Origin: Brachionus koreanus | Taxonomy: Eukaryota > Rotifera > Eurotatoria > Ploima > Brachionidae | NCBI GenBank assembly: GCA_016987375.1 | Contig: PJRA01000508.1 | Coordinates: forward strand, 1,162,031-1,226,030 | Length of the DNA: 64,000 nucleotides | Direction: 5' to 3' | In this document: positions 10,601 to 23,601 of the stretch, in pieces | Layout of the letters: every line of letters begins with the position of its first letter | Numbering within the stretch: position 1 is the first letter of the stretch | Translations under genes and position numbers: made by a program | Notes under the pieces: generated by a model | Databases searched by the model: none | What the model was told of the DNA's origin: nothing | What the model saw: only the letters and a program-made list of their open reading frames with translations

Positions 10601-13600
10601 TATCTGTTCAATACACGTTTATAAATAAGATACTTTGATTAATAAAACATCTATCTAATGGGTCAGTTTCAAGGTTTTCAATGCATAAATCTATGATAAA
10701 TTATGATCATAAATTTGAGTTTTGTTTTATTCATAAGTAAGACAAATAATGAATGGGTTGCATATATAGCCTTAGAATTTTTGAATAGAATTAAAATAGC
10801 GTTGAAAAAATTAAAGCAAAATTATGAATTATTTTGCCCATTGTGTTTATTTTTATTTTGTTCAAATTCAGTATATATCAATATATATTTTTAGATCAAA
10901 AGCGATCTATGTATATTAATATATTTATATATCTATAAATATAAAATAAAAATAATTATTAATTTTAATATTTGATGTTTTTGCAAATGTTTTTTTGTTG
11001 TTGTTGAGAAAAAAGATGTATGTACTTGGATAAATCTAGATTGTAAGTCTTTTTTTTTGTCATAGCATGATAAATTAAAATTTTTAAATTGAATGATCGA
11101 TCGAACGATCTACCTCTTGATTTGTAGCTATGGTTTTGACCACATAGTGATGAATTTACTCATGAGAAAATTTTCAAAAAATATTAAATATAACAGATGA
11201 CTTAAGGCGTTAGCTATTGAGTGTTTTTGATGGCCAAGCTATAATTAAATTCATGAATTATAAGCTCTTTTTTGTTTTTCAAAGGGTTTCTTTGAATTTT
11301 GCTTTTCCACTAACTAGTTTTGATAATTTGATTTAGTTAAGTGGGCTATTCAATTCTTTTAATAATATTAAATAATTTGTTTGGCAACTCTTTGAATTAT
11401 TTTTTGCTGGAGGCTAAAAAAACTTGTCATATTTTCAAAATATGCTATAAATCAATTAGACATGTTTTTTTTTATTTATTCAGTTTTTTTCAGTTTTTAA
11501 ATATTTATTTATAATATCAAAAAAAAAATCTATCAGCTAATAAGCACTAAATTTTAATTCATTTTATTGATAAATTTTTTGCATTCTTAAAATTTTCATT
11601 TACTGAAATTAAATAAATAAAAAAAAATAAAAATAAGCTTTATAAACATATCAAATTATTTTTATTTAAAGCAATAAATTTTAGAAGATAAATAAATATC
11701 AGAAGCCATTTTGTACAAATAAATAGATTTTGTACAAGATCTTCTGCATATTATATATTAACATATACATGAAAATTTTTATTACATTTAGTTTTAAATC
11801 CAATTTGAAATATAAATTTTCAAATATTAAAAATATTTTTCATTTTTTTAAACTTTGAATTGAGAGGAAAACTTAAAATGCTAAGTGATGATTTTAAAAA
11901 AAAATAGTTATTCAATTTTTTTAATATAAACTGGTTATCATATTAAATATTAACAAAGAAAACTGTTGACAAACATTTTTTTTTTGCCAAATTAATTCTA
12001 AAAAAATTTTTTTCATAAACTTAGTTATCAGTGAATTTAAATTTTTCTAGAAAAAGTTATTCACACATACTATGTAAAATTTTAGATGGTTCTTGATTTA
12101 AAAATATAATAACTTGAATCCTAAAAAGAACTTAAAATTATTTATAATTTTCTGCTAAGTCTTAAATTCTTCAATAAAAGCTCAATTTGGAAAGAATTTA
12201 TTTAAAAATTGACAAAAAATTTTTTGTTTTTTTTTTAAATTAATAATATCAAATCTCAATTAAATAGACACTTATTAAATTTGTGCATTATTTTACATCT
12301 TTGATAAATAGTTTTGTTTAATTATACATTTTTCGATGGGCTTAATAAACTTGATTGGCTTAATAATCTCCTTTCTGAGGTTTAGGCCTTTGTTCTTTGA
12401 TTAATTGAAATAAAAATGGAAAAAAATTGAAATTTAATAATTTTTTTTTTTCAATGTTATGTTTAGTTAAACTTATATTTTGATAACCTGAAAAAGTCAA
12501 ATTTTTTGAATGATTAATAAGTTTATTTTTTTTAAATATAATAAATAGAATTTTCTTATCAATTTCTTGATGTATGTTTATTTGTTCATTCAAATCAAAA
12601 ATTCTAAAATGAAAAATCAGGTCGATGAGAGAATTTGAAAAAAATTAAGATTTGATATTCTTGAACTTAAAGACTATTACTTGTCCCTCTTAACCCACAT
12701 AAAACTTGTCCTGGAATCATTGCTTAAAAAATATGGAATTTTGTCTTACAAAACTACTTTACATAAATTTATGAACTTTGAATAAAAGTTAAAATATCAT
12801 CTTGAATAGCACTAGTTAAAAAAAAATGCATCAATAATTTTCATTTAAAGAGTAAAATGATAATCAAAATCGAAGATATTTTGTGTATTACCAAACAAGC
12901 TATAATAGCCTTAAATTGTTCTTACTGAATAAAAAAGTGGCTTACTTATTTGAAATGATGTTTATCAATTTTAGGATTAAAATTGATGAATAATAATAAT
13001 TTGACCTAAATTTTCTATGAAAAATTTAAATAATTTAAAATTTATTAGATAAAATATTTTGTTTTAAATTTAATTTAAATCGTAATCCAACAAAATGTAT
13101 ATTTATCATGACAAGTCTTTAAAAATAATATTGACATTTCAAAAATAAAAGTATAAACTTTTTCACTACCATAAAGACATTTTTTCTTTAATTAAAAGCA
13201 TGTTGCTATTGGTTTTTTTAAATCTCTTAAAACTGAACAGATCATTAATAAATATTTGAGGCTAATTAAGTTAATTGAAAAATAAAAGGGTCAAAATTTA
13301 GAAATTTTCAAACATGCCCTATTTATTCCGTTATAAAAACAAATTTTTAAAAATATTTTTTTACTTTTAGAAACCATGTGACTCTTTATTTTAACGCCAG
13401 TGTAAAAATAAATAAAAAAAATAAAATCAATTTCTTAATCACAACAATTAAAATTGTTGATTTGAACTGAAAAAAAAAGATGAAAAGCGTTTTTCTAAGT
13501 TTATTATTTACAAATAAATGATATTTTTACAAAGCATAAGTCATAAATTAATCGAAATATGTAAGTACGTGATTTTTCTTTTTTTACCTAATATATTTGA

Positions 13601-14565
13601 TTGGGATGATGAAAAAAGCTATTCAAATATTGAAAGCTAAAATCTTGGCGAAAATTACTAATACTATTAATTCTCAGGATAGGCATATTCTAACAATAAA
13701 TTATTATTTTTAAATAAAAAAATCAACTGTTTTTAATTAATTTTTGTGTATATGGGTTAAAATATATAGTTCATTAGCTAGATTGGTACTAATTAGTCCG
13801 AATTTAGAAAAATCCATGCTAAAAACTTTTTCTTGTCTATTTATGATACAATGGCCTATTTAACAAAATAATAAAAATAATAAAAAAAATTAACACAATT
13901 TATAAGAATTCTTGATTTTTGTGTTTTAACTCTTTTCAGGCGTTTGTTGTTACAATTTTTGAAAAATCTGCGAATTTAATCGAAAATGATAGCATGTAAA
14001 AAACTGAAAAATGGTATTAGAAAAGATTTTTTTTCTACTTCACTCGATAATTCTGCTTTACCTGAATTCATAAAATATTTAAAATTTTTTCAACACCTTT
14101 CAAGTTGCGAATTTTATAAGTTTTGATATTTAAAAATTAATAATTTATGAACGGTTAGTTGAATAAATTTTTGAGCAGGCTTTTTGTTGAAATATAGTTA
14201 CAAAAAACTTTGATTTGATATCAAATTCCACATATTCTTTAGATCATTTAAAGACTTAAAAATTCAGTTTCTATTAAGACACACTTAACATTTTAAGGTG
14301 ATATTTTGAAATTATGCCAAAGAATTCTCATTTAAGAGTAAATATTTTTCGATTTGTTTTTATCCAGTTTCGTAATCATTTAAGCTAAAAATTGAATCGC
14401 AATCAATTTGCGAGTAGCTATTTATTTATTTTTTTTTAGGAGATTTTTTTTTCAGATTTTAAGAATGATGAAAAAATTTAATTAAAAAGAAAACAATTTT
14501 TTTTCCAATACAAAACATCTTTTTTTTGTCAAACCTTATCAAGTCACTGAATTGTTACCCAAATA
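10601..14565. other. Intergenic between divergent SMAD4 and CHPF, no gene seen
   Basis: Four kilobases separate the 5' ends of SMAD4 (minus) and CHPF (plus), so both promoters should lie here. The sequence is AT-rich with a TA-dinucleotide-rich stretch at about 10870-10970 and a GATCGATCGAACGATC motif near 11097. Short open frames look like low-complexity noise. No transposon boundary or RNA gene was recognised. Confidence 0.55.
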
Positions 14566-17500
14566 ATGGCTCGTTATAACCAGTTTTATTACAATACTCG
14601 CTATGTTCTACCCGTGATGATAGGCATAATTGTTGGCTTTGCTCTAAGCTTGTTGTGCGCACCTTTTTATGATTGCGACAACAATTTGGAAATATTTGAC
14701 TCAAATTCAAGATTTAGTTTTAATCGAATAAAAAAATTGGCCCGATTTGATGATTCACCATCTAGGAATGAAGTATTGCAGCAGCAAAAACTTGCCGATG
14801 ACTTTGAGCCTCGTATTAACTTACAAGGAAAGCCCAAGCATCCATCTAAAACTCCTGGTAAAATATTTCGACCACGATATGCCTCAATTGAATTAAACAT
14901 TAGATACAAGCTTTTCATTGGTATTATTTCTACAACTAGAATGTTGACAGATTTTTCCATATTTTTAAATCAAACATTGAGCGCGGTGTCAAAAAAAGTG
15001 ACTTTTTTCGTGAACAATGCCGAAATGAATGAGAAATTGCTTCTCGAAACAACTCCGCCAGGCGTCAATGTTGTTAATTTCAATGACGACAGAGATTTCC
15101 TATTGCCCTTTCATTCTCTTAAGTATGTCATTGATAATTATGTTGAAGAGTTCGATTGGTTTTATTTTGTAACTGATACAACTTTTGTTCGACCACAAAA
15201 AGTAATTTTATTTTTATTAAGAGTTAAATTTACTTCTAGAAATAAAAAAAAAAAGCTGGAATTTTTTCTAAATCTCAATTAGAACCATTTCTTGACAGTG
15301 GATAAAAACTAAACCAGTTTCAAATTAGCAAATTATTTCTAGAGTTTCTACTTGTTTTTTAGGAAATTTGAATAAAACTATTTTGGAACTAAATATGTTT
15401 TTTTTTAGCTTCTTGATTTAGTTAATCATCTAAGTATGTCTCAAGATTTATACATGGGCAATGTAGTCAATAAGCATTCAATTTATTGTAGTCTAACATC
15501 AGGAATTTTATTTTCAAGCAGTGTGTTGGTAAAAATATCCTCAAAAATGGAATGGTGTACAAAAAACTCATATTCAGATGATGCATCAGATAACATTGGT
15601 AGATGTGTATTACATAGTGCAAATTTGGCTTGCTCAAATTCAGCAAACGTAATTTTTTATATTTTTCTTAAAATCAATTGCTTTTTTACTTAAAAAAAAA
15701 GAATCATATATCAAAATTTATTAGCTTATTAGGATTCTAAATATTTGGATCTGTGACTCTTTTCTAAAAAAAAAGAGAGCTTAATGTTATTAGTTGTTAA
15801 AAGTGCTTATAAATTTCTTATATTTTTTATTAAAATGTCTTAAATGTTTAGTTTGGTGTTTTTAATCTGAAACCTACATAAGAACTTATATTATTATTAA
15901 TCAAATATTTTCGTATTTTTTATTATGGCATTAATTGATTTTTTGCTAATATTTTAGTACAATTTATAATATTTATCTGTTCTTTTTTAGTATTAGCAAA
16001 ATTAAAATAAAGGAAGAAAAAAATCATACTTATAGAAAAATATTTAAGCCATTTTTACCTTTGAGTGTCAAAATATAATTTTAAATACTCATCGAACTGG
16101 GATATCTAAGTTTATTTTTATTTCTATTTTTTTTTTGAAAATTCACTTTTTTTTCGTTTTTTTTTAGCTTTAGTAAAAAATCTAGATTGTCAAATTAGAA
16201 GCCAAAAAATTTTTTATTACTATAAAGACACCAAGTGGGGACTTCGTCTCCCCTCCTCATAATTCTCCCCTATACTTGGAAAATTGTTTTCTTATACTAA
16301 AACAGATCTAAATTACATCGAATATTAAACGATAAGTCACCATTGAAATTTAAATTGAGAAATTTTTTAGGAATCATATCAAAAGAAAAAATCTTTTATT
16401 GAAAAAAAATTTTGAAAAATTTTGCTAATATTGAAAAAAAAATTTTAAATTTTCCTGTTATTTTTCTGATGAAATTTAGGTCAAAATTAAGTTAAGATAC
16501 GACCTATCTAATAACCGTAAATTTTAAAAGCTTTTTTAATTATTAACTTTGCCTCATGCTATTTCAGGAAAATACTTGAATAGTTGAAAAGTTTTATACC
16601 TTTATAATATCTCGAGATTTTATTGAATTTAGATTTGACTTGTATATACTTATGTCGCCAAATCAAAAGATCAGTTTTTTAGCTGTAATCGGATTTCTGT
16701 TAATCAATTTATCCAAAAAAATAATCAGTCGCTTTTAATAATAAAAATATCTACTATTAAAAGGAAGAAGCTGATATCCAAAGGAACAATAAATTTAGAT
16801 TTTAGATTTATTTAAGATTAAGTATTTTTAAAAAAGAAAAAAATATTTATATCAAACTTATAAAACAATTGATGAATTTCAAAAGCATCTTGTATACACC
16901 TAGTAAGTCATTCTGTGAATAGGGATCTTTCTGAAACTTAGTTACTATAATCGAAATTAGTTTAATTTTTCTTATACTGCTTTTAATTCTTCAGGAATTC
17001 AATATTTTGATTATCCTAGAATTCTAATTTTTAAAGAATATACTTCTTAGAATATGATTCTTACTTTTTTAACATTTTTCGGGAGTTTAATTTTTCACTA
17101 AAGAACTAATTTTTTTCTAAAAAATTAAAAATTCTATAATTTGCACTTTTTTATCAACTATCTAAACAATCATGAATTTTTTTTTTATTGAAATTTTGTG
17201 TCTATTGAACCAATTTGAAAACTTCTAATAAAAAAAGACTGTTGCCATGTTTATTTAATTGCTTTACTGTAAAAAACTAACTGCTCCTAACCTCATATAC
17301 AAATTTTTTAACATGGCGAAAATTTTTTCATTTTGTTTTTAACCATTGAAGTTTTATGATTAAAATCAAGCTGAAAAAAAAAATATTACAAAATAAAATC
17401 TAATCTTTTATTAATTAGAAAATTTAATTTTAAAATTGTAATTCTAAACTCAAAAAAAATCTTTAAATAAAATAGAGCTAGGAATGAAAATTCGAATTCA

Positions 17501-19221
17501 CAATTCTATTATTATTCGATTTGGCTATTAGATAAAATTTTCCTAAATTAAAGACTAATAAAAAGTGTAACTAACTTACCAGTTAAATAAATATTAAACG
17601 AATTGTCAAATTTTAAGTTCAAATGTTTTTAATTATTTTATTTTAGGGAAGAAAAACAGTTTATTTTTCAAGTAGAAATTTTGATTTCGACAATTCAATT
17701 GATCAGCTTATCTATACACCGAATTTCAATCAATCTCTAACAGTTTATCGAATTAAGGATTTAGAAACAATGAAAAAGCTAAAATTATATTTTAATGTAG
17801 TGGAAATGGACGAGATAGAAAAAGAAATTGAGAAAATTGAGAAAAATATAATGGAAACAGCTTGTGATACACCAGAAGGATGTGACAGTTTAATTTGGCC
17901 TTTAGGCGTTCCAGCTCCACACAAACCAACCAGTCGACATGAAGTTATTCGATATGATTATTTCAATTTAACTCATCTGTATTTTGGAACCGATTTCGAT
18001 GTAATAACTGAGCTTCCTGGTAATTCAAAGAGACAAAACCAAATTATCCTTTTTTAGACTTTTTTATTTTTAGAATCTTACAAAAATGACATAAATGAAC
18101 TACTTGAGTTTTCAATGAATAATTTAAATAAAAAGTATTCAAATCGTTATCAGTTCAAGGGCCTTATAAACGGCTATAAGCAATTGGATCCGACCAGAGG
18201 CTCCTATTACATAATGGATTTGTTGCTATTCGATAGTTTTCAGAAGGCTTTAATTCACAAAAGAATTAATTTGATGCGGCAATTGGGCCTGCTTGAAATA
18301 ATGCCCATGCCCTATGTAACCGAAAGTCAAAAAATAAATCTTATAATAACTTTTTCTACCGAGAACAATTATCAGGATGTGCTTAGGTTTTTTGAGAGCT
18401 ACCAAGATTTTGTGCTTGAAATAAAAGAAATAGCCGAAAAAGTAAACTTATTTGTCATTTATCTAATGAATGATGCTCTAACAGTGCAAGAAAAAGAGAT
18501 CTATAATTTTATTCAATTTAAAATTAGAGAATTGAGTCAAAAATATTCATCTTTAGTTGAAACAACATCGAGAATTCTAGAAATTAATATATTAGTTGCC
18601 AATTTTAGTTTGTATCACAGTGAGAGCTACAAACAAATGACAGTGATTGAGTACGTCTCAAGAAAAATCGACCAAGATGGCCTGATCCTAATGGCTCTGC
18701 CATGTGTTGAATTCAAGTCAGAATTTTTGAATAGAGTCCGCTTAAGCACCATAAAAAAAAATCAGGTATTTTTCCCAATTCCATTTAGTGAGTACATGCC
18801 AAGTGTGATCTATCCATCGAATATGACTTATTTTCCCAGTGAAGTCGAAATAAACAAAAACATTGGCTATTTTAACACACATACATACGACTTTGTGTCG
18901 TTCTACAATTCTGACTATAAAGAATCTCGAGATGCTTTCATTTCGAAAAAAAATTTATCTTCACAAAACAACTCTGTTAAATTGTACAAATTTGGCCTTG
19001 ATTTATACGACTTATTCAAACAAAACAAAAATTTAAACATACTGAGAGCAACTGATCAGGCATTGAAGTGTAGATGGTTTTTGATGAAAAATTGCGACAA
19101 GCCAAGAGTCTCCGAACAAGAGCGACAACGATGCTTTAGCCAAAAAGAAAACAGTTTAGGCACCAAGTCCCAACTAGCCATTCATCTGATGAAAAACTAT
19201 GGCCAAATTAAAAAAAATTAG
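14566..19221 (+). CDS. CHPF: Chondroitin polymerizing factor (CHPF / MIG-22 type)
   Basis: Golgi type II membrane protein that partners chondroitin synthase to polymerise chondroitin chains. Four exons: 14566-15201, 15409-15648, 17647-18019 and 18074-19221, all GT-AG and in frame, giving 798 aa (vertebrate CHPF is about 775). A membrane anchor lies near residues 14-33 (VLPVMIGIIVGFALSLLC). The Fringe-like N-terminal half contains RYASIELNIRYKLFIGI and the DWFYFVTDTTF block; the C-terminal GT7-like half contains LINGYKQLDPTRGSYYIMDL, IMPMPYVTES, FYNSDY and a final KSQLAIHLM, each at the place expected for CHPF. The usual metal-binding DxD motifs are replaced, by TDT near 203-205 and by CVE near 627-629, as in CHPF of other animals. 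This points to a supporting rather than catalytic subunit. Intron 2 is about 2 kb. AATAAA follows at 19354. Confidence 0.93.
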
Positions 19222-20255
19222 ACACACAAAAACAAAAAAAAAACAGTAAAGTTAACCCCAAGGTCATTCCGATTTTGTTATAAAGTTGTTAAATTTTATT
19301 TATTTTCTCCTTTTTTTAAAAAATTTGTTTAAATAACTTTTTTTTTTTAAATGAATAAAATTATAATTTAAAATTAATTAGTCTATTGTTTAAAAAACCT
19401 TTAGATGGTAGACAATTACTAATAGGAGTTACCTAAGTAACTTGTCAATCAAAAAAATCAAATTTAAATTTTGTTTTTTATAATTGTTTTCTCTTGACTA
19501 TGAGCTGTTAAACAATAATGATAAAGCAAGCCAATCTTGCTTTGAGAAAAACAATTTTAAAGGATTATTTTGCTTTAAAATCCATTCCCAACAATAAAAA
19601 TTAAAAAAAAAGACTTCTCCTTTTAGACTTAAAATAATAAAAGAACTAAATAAACTTTAGAAACAAAATTTATAATTGATTCTTGTTTTTTTTTATTCAT
19701 AAACTCTGTGTAATTGATTTAAAGGTCTTTAAACTAGGACAAATGAATTGTAGAATTAAATGACTATTCAATTTTTGTTAGCGACAGGTTTAAAAAAAAT
19801 GGTGAGAAATTCTAATCTAATTTGTTTGAGAAAAGCATGTGCTAACTCATTCAAGCAATATTTTTCATTTATATCAAAAGAAAATATTAAAAAAAAAAAT
19901 TCAAATTTTAGGTCAACTAAAGTGATAAGCGACCTAGCTGTAAATTTTATCTAAAGATTTAGCGATTGACTTCTTTTTATTATATAGTCATTAATTCGAA
20001 ATTATTTTTTCAAACCAATCGCAACAAAAAAGTAAAATCGATTTTTTTTAATAGAAAAAAAAAAGAGGTCAACTATGCTTTTTAATAAATATTTACAGTA
20101 AAATTATAAATTTTACCTTTCTATATACAAATGGCCAATGTAAAAAAAATCATAATCCAAATCAAAATATAAATTACCTGTCCATTTTAAACTTAAACTA
20201 AAATCTTTATTTTAATGTCATTTGCATAGACAAGTCAAGCGGGAATGAATTAAAA
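19222..20255. other. Intergenic, no gene seen
   Basis: About 1 kb between CHPF and the next plus-strand gene. It should hold the CHPF 3' UTR and the promoter of the 1092-residue membrane protein. A 64-codon open frame at 19760-19954 looks like noise. Confidence 0.55.
19354..19359 (+). terminator. Poly(A) signal AATAAA for CHPF
   Basis: The hexamer lies 133 bases after the CHPF stop codon within an AT-rich 3' flank, and no other plus-strand gene lies between them. Confidence 0.45.
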
Positions 20256-23200
20256 ATGAGTGTAATATGGTTAATTTTGGTTTTTATGAGCAGTATTTGT
20301 GCTGTGCGATATCATCCAAGTGTATTGAAGCCAAGCTCTGATTGCTTTCCAATCAGGAACGAACCAAACACCATTGTGTGTCGCTCGATACCCGAGTTCA
20401 ACGCCGCAGCGGTTTCTTTTTTTTCCAAGTACAAAAAAATTGTTTTCGATCTAGAAAATGAGTACACTTTATCAAGCAGAACTTTTTACAATTGTTCAAT
20501 TTTTTGGTCCATTCGAATAGAGATTTTGTTCAAGAATATAAAAAAAATAAGCAGTTTTACTTTCGATTCGATCAAGATCGGTGATAACACAGCTCTTACG
20601 GTCAAAATAGACGGATCAGGCCTGAATTTAGACAAAAAAAAATCAGACAGTCGACTGCTAATCAACGAGCATGCCTTTAATAACTTAGTAATCGGTAGAA
20701 AATCCCAATTTCGACTGGAGATCAGCAACTATCAGAGCTTGACAATCAAAGACAATTTGATAAAAAATTATGCTTGGCAAAGCGAACAGTCTGAAATTGT
20801 GCTCGATTTGAATGAAATAAATTTTGTTCATTATAAGAGCAAAAATGACAAAATTTTGGATGAAAACATGGCCGATTATGACATTGATGAGCTCGAGTCG
20901 AGCGATCAATTGCCAATAGTACTATCAAAATCTCAAATACACACATTAAAAAACAACTTAAGCTATACACTTCAAATAAAAAATTGTTTTAGCTTAATTT
21001 TTGAACCATCTATTTTCTCTGGTGTATTGATAAACTCTTTTTCAGACTTTAATGTCATAATTAAAAATATGACCAATTTGTATTTATCGGACAGCATGTT
21101 CGATTCATTAATGCTAGGCTACTATTCAAAATTTAATTTTATTGTTGAAAAAATAAAGTATTTGTCTTTGGGTAAGTCTATGTTCAGTTCTTTACAGACT
21201 GATCAGTATGCAGTGTTTTATTTTCATGTGGAAAATGTTCGCTCCGGATCGAACGCAACCACATTTGATGCATACGAAACAAGCGAGCTTTATGACGCGA
21301 CTTCTTACGAGTATGACTATTATTATGACGATTATGACCAAGAGTTTTTGCCCAATTACATCGAATGGCTTAGCATTCCGGAGGGATTTTTGAAAAATGT
21401 CAGAATGTCCCAGTCGTCCATTGTTCAGGTTCATTTTACCAAAATTGACTCTTCATTGAGCTTTTCGTCCGGTTCTATTAAAGAAATAGAAATGAATTTG
21501 GACGCAAAGTTTCAGCTAATGATTCAGGACATAGATGGTCACGTGATTGTGTCCGAAAACGCGTTTAACTTGATCAAAGTTATGCACGGCCTATTCGAAT
21601 TATTGTTTGACAGTCAGAGGAAAATTGTAAACAAAAACTTTCAGCCGAAAAATTTCGACTTGGCTAACTACAAGAATGCAGTCAAATTGCTGAATGGTGT
21701 GCACAATTGGTATATTCGATTCTTGGATAATTCAATTAGTAAGATATTTTTAACATCAGGCTCAAATTTTCGCTTTGGCTTTCTCAGTTCTAATTCAATT
21801 ATTCTTTTGGACTCGAAATCAATTACCGATGTACACGTGGACAGATTTGACGACTCCAAAAATAATCTTGAATATAGAACAAAAATAGAGTTTGACATTG
21901 AGGAAAGCGATAATTTTATAATGGATTTTTCCAACCTAAACTATGTTGATCCACAGTACTTGTCGATGGCGAAGCTGATTGAAATCGATGGTTACAAGCC
22001 AATTCTGCATTTGATCAAGTCTAATAACACATTTGAAACTTTGTTTCCAGATTATGTCAGACGAGACAAAAACTTCAAAATGTCGACTGAAAAATCTGAC
22101 TCTTTAATTACGCAAGAATTCTGCCGCTTTTACAAGCTTAGACCTTATATGGTAAGCTTGAGCTCAATACATACAAATTTAGTCTATTTTTCACACACAT
22201 CAATCAGCGACCATTTTCCAATGTCAAACACAGACTTGTGCACTTCTTGTCTATTTATGTACTTGTATAGGACAATACATCGAAGGATAGATTTTTATTT
22301 TGTCAAAGATCACTTGCCAAAGTGCTTTGTAAATTTACATTTTGGCAACGAGTCCAAGCTTGAGCTTTTAAATTCTCGAGATGAAAATTTGAAAGAAAAC
22401 TATGTGAACGAAATTGAAGACAAATACAAGAATTATTGGCGATTACTTGACTGCAAATATCTGACAGGTCTAGGCCTGATTCTAAACTATAACAAAGTGT
22501 CTACGCCAGGAGATGAGTCAAAGCAAAATTACGAGCTTATTTCAAACAAATGTGTCAATTGGGATCAAGTGAACCAAAGAGAAATTGAGCTAATTAAAAA
22601 ATTAGACTCTAAAGCCTGGTCTGAAATATCCAACAGAATCTATCTAAGAAATACGATGGATTCTAAATTAAATAGATCTCAAAAAATTGATATAATTTCA
22701 TTCAAAAAAAAAACAAAAGGGAAAAAGACAAAATCAAATTTTGCTTTTTCTCCTTGGATAATTATTTTGTTAGTTTTAGGCAGTTTTTTTGGCTTAGTTG
22801 TTTTGTATATGAATTATAATAAGCCTAAAAAACCTTGTTTGCGTTTAAGATTTTACCGTGGTAATAACTTTCAAAGACTTGAGTATAGTCGAAACGCTAA
22901 AAATTCAAGTATGAACAATATGGAATGTGAAGAAGAATTGGAAGAAGAGAACAATGATGAAACAAATGGATTTGAGTATGATGATGAATTTGAGCTGAAT
23001 GAAAATCAGCTAGAAGAAGATAATTTGGACTGTGATTCAGCTGATAATGTCGATATAAAAGTAATAGATGCAACTAATAGTTCAGCATTGCAAAATCTTA
23101 AAACTAAGTCACTTTACCAAATAAAGCGACTTAAAAACAATATTTTAAACAAGGACAAACTTAAAACAGGACTGTTGAATGTAACCAATTTGAATCATTC

Positions 23201-23534
23201 TCATTTTAAAAAACCTGACAGGAACAGCAAATTTCCATCGTATACATACAAGTCAACTGATTCAACACTAATCAACAATCAAAATGGATTTGAACAAATA
23301 GATGAAGAATACAAAGTAAATAGTGTGGTTACTTATGATGTTAAAAATCAAAAATCAAGTCCATCTGTTGATAAATTGTTGTATGCAAGTGAAAATAAAT
23401 TGGGTGAAGAACCTGTTATGCGGTTGTCCACAAATCCTTTAGACGATATGGACATTATAGAAAAAAAGATTAAAAATAAGCGATTAAATTTAGACAATGG
23501 TCAAGCTAATCAAAGTTCGGAATCAACTGCTTAA
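20256..23534 (+). CDS. Type I membrane protein with 28-residue repeats, 1092 aa
   Basis: An intronless frame with a signal peptide (residues 1 to about 16, cleavage after SSICA), a large ectodomain, one membrane segment (about 832-853, SPWIIILLVLGSFFGLVVL) and a 240-residue acidic cytoplasmic tail. The ectodomain has 28-residue units at 139-166, 252-279 and 280-307 with a partial one at 308-330. They follow the pattern xxFxxLxIGxxSxFxxxIxnixxLxIxx, for example SMFDSLMLGYYSKFNFIVEK. Such alternating hydrophobic spacing suggests a beta-solenoid or leucine-rich-like fold, but it is not the standard LRR consensus. Cys pairs occur near both ends of the ectodomain, and a Tyr/Asp-rich insert (EYDYYYDDYDQE) follows the repeats. 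I do not recognise the family; a surface receptor or adhesion role is only an inference from topology. AATAAA lies at 23596. Confidence 0.85.
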   Translation: MSVIWLILVFMSSICAVRYHPSVLKPSSDCFPIRNEPNTIVCRSIPEFNAAAVSFFSKYKKIVFDLENEYTLSSRTFYNCSIFWSIRIEILFKNIKKISSFTFDSIKIGDNTALTVKIDGSGLNLDKKKSDSRLLINEHAFNNLVIGRKSQFRLEISNYQSLTIKDNLIKNYAWQSEQSEIVLDLNEINFVHYKSKNDKILDENMADYDIDELESSDQLPIVLSKSQIHTLKNNLSYTLQIKNCFSLIFEPSIFSGVLINSFSDFNVIIKNMTNLYLSDSMFDSLMLGYYSKFNFIVEKIKYLSLGKSMFSSLQTDQYAVFYFHVENVRSGSNATTFDAYETSELYDATSYEYDYYYDDYDQEFLPNYIEWLSIPEGFLKNVRMSQSSIVQVHFTKIDSSLSFSSGSIKEIEMNLDAKFQLMIQDIDGHVIVSENAFNLIKVMHGLFELLFDSQRKIVNKNFQPKNFDLANYKNAVKLLNGVHNWYIRFLDNSISKIFLTSGSNFRFGFLSSNSIILLDSKSITDVHVDRFDDSKNNLEYRTKIEFDIEESDNFIMDFSNLNYVDPQYLSMAKLIEIDGYKPILHLIKSNNTFETLFPDYVRRDKNFKMSTEKSDSLITQEFCRFYKLRPYMVSLSSIHTNLVYFSHTSISDHFPMSNTDLCTSCLFMYLYRTIHRRIDFYFVKDHLPKCFVNLHFGNESKLELLNSRDENLKENYVNEIEDKYKNYWRLLDCKYLTGLGLILNYNKVSTPGDESKQNYELISNKCVNWDQVNQREIELIKKLDSKAWSEISNRIYLRNTMDSKLNRSQKIDIISFKKKTKGKKTKSNFAFSPWIIILLVLGSFFGLVVLYMNYNKPKKPCLRLRFYRGNNFQRLEYSRNAKNSSMNNMECEEELEEENNDETNGFEYDDEFELNENQLEEDNLDCDSADNVDIKVIDATNSSALQNLKTKSLYQIKRLKNNILNKDKLKTGLLNVTNLNHSHFKKPDRNSKFPSYTYKSTDSTLINNQNGFEQIDEEYKVNSVVTYDVKNQKSSPSVDKLLYASENKLGEEPVMRLSTNPLDDMDIIEKKIKNKRLNLDNGQANQSSESTA

Positions 23535-23595
23535 AAATAATTCATATTTCTGTTATTATTTATTTTTTTTAGCATATATGCTTCAGTTTTTGTAA

Positions 23596-23601
23596 AATAA
23601 A
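23596..23601 (+). terminator. Poly(A) signal AATAAA
   Basis: The hexamer lies 62 bases after the stop of the 1092-residue membrane protein, a normal distance for cleavage and polyadenylation. Confidence 0.5.

Noticed and set aside
12360..12593. 77-codon minus-strand frame
   Set aside because: Composition is dominated by Lys, Ile, Asn and Phe, with no motif or splice context.
15202..15282. In-frame continuation of CHPF exon 1 to a stop at 15280-15282
   Set aside because: The continuation is Lys/Phe/Leu-rich and unlike CHPF, while splicing at 15202 to 15409 restores the family sequence in frame.
16235..16275. Short GC-rich hairpin (GGGGACTTCGTCTCCCC) in CHPF intron 2, considered as an RNA element
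   Set aside because: The stem is only 5 bp and nothing around it completes a tRNA or other RNA fold.
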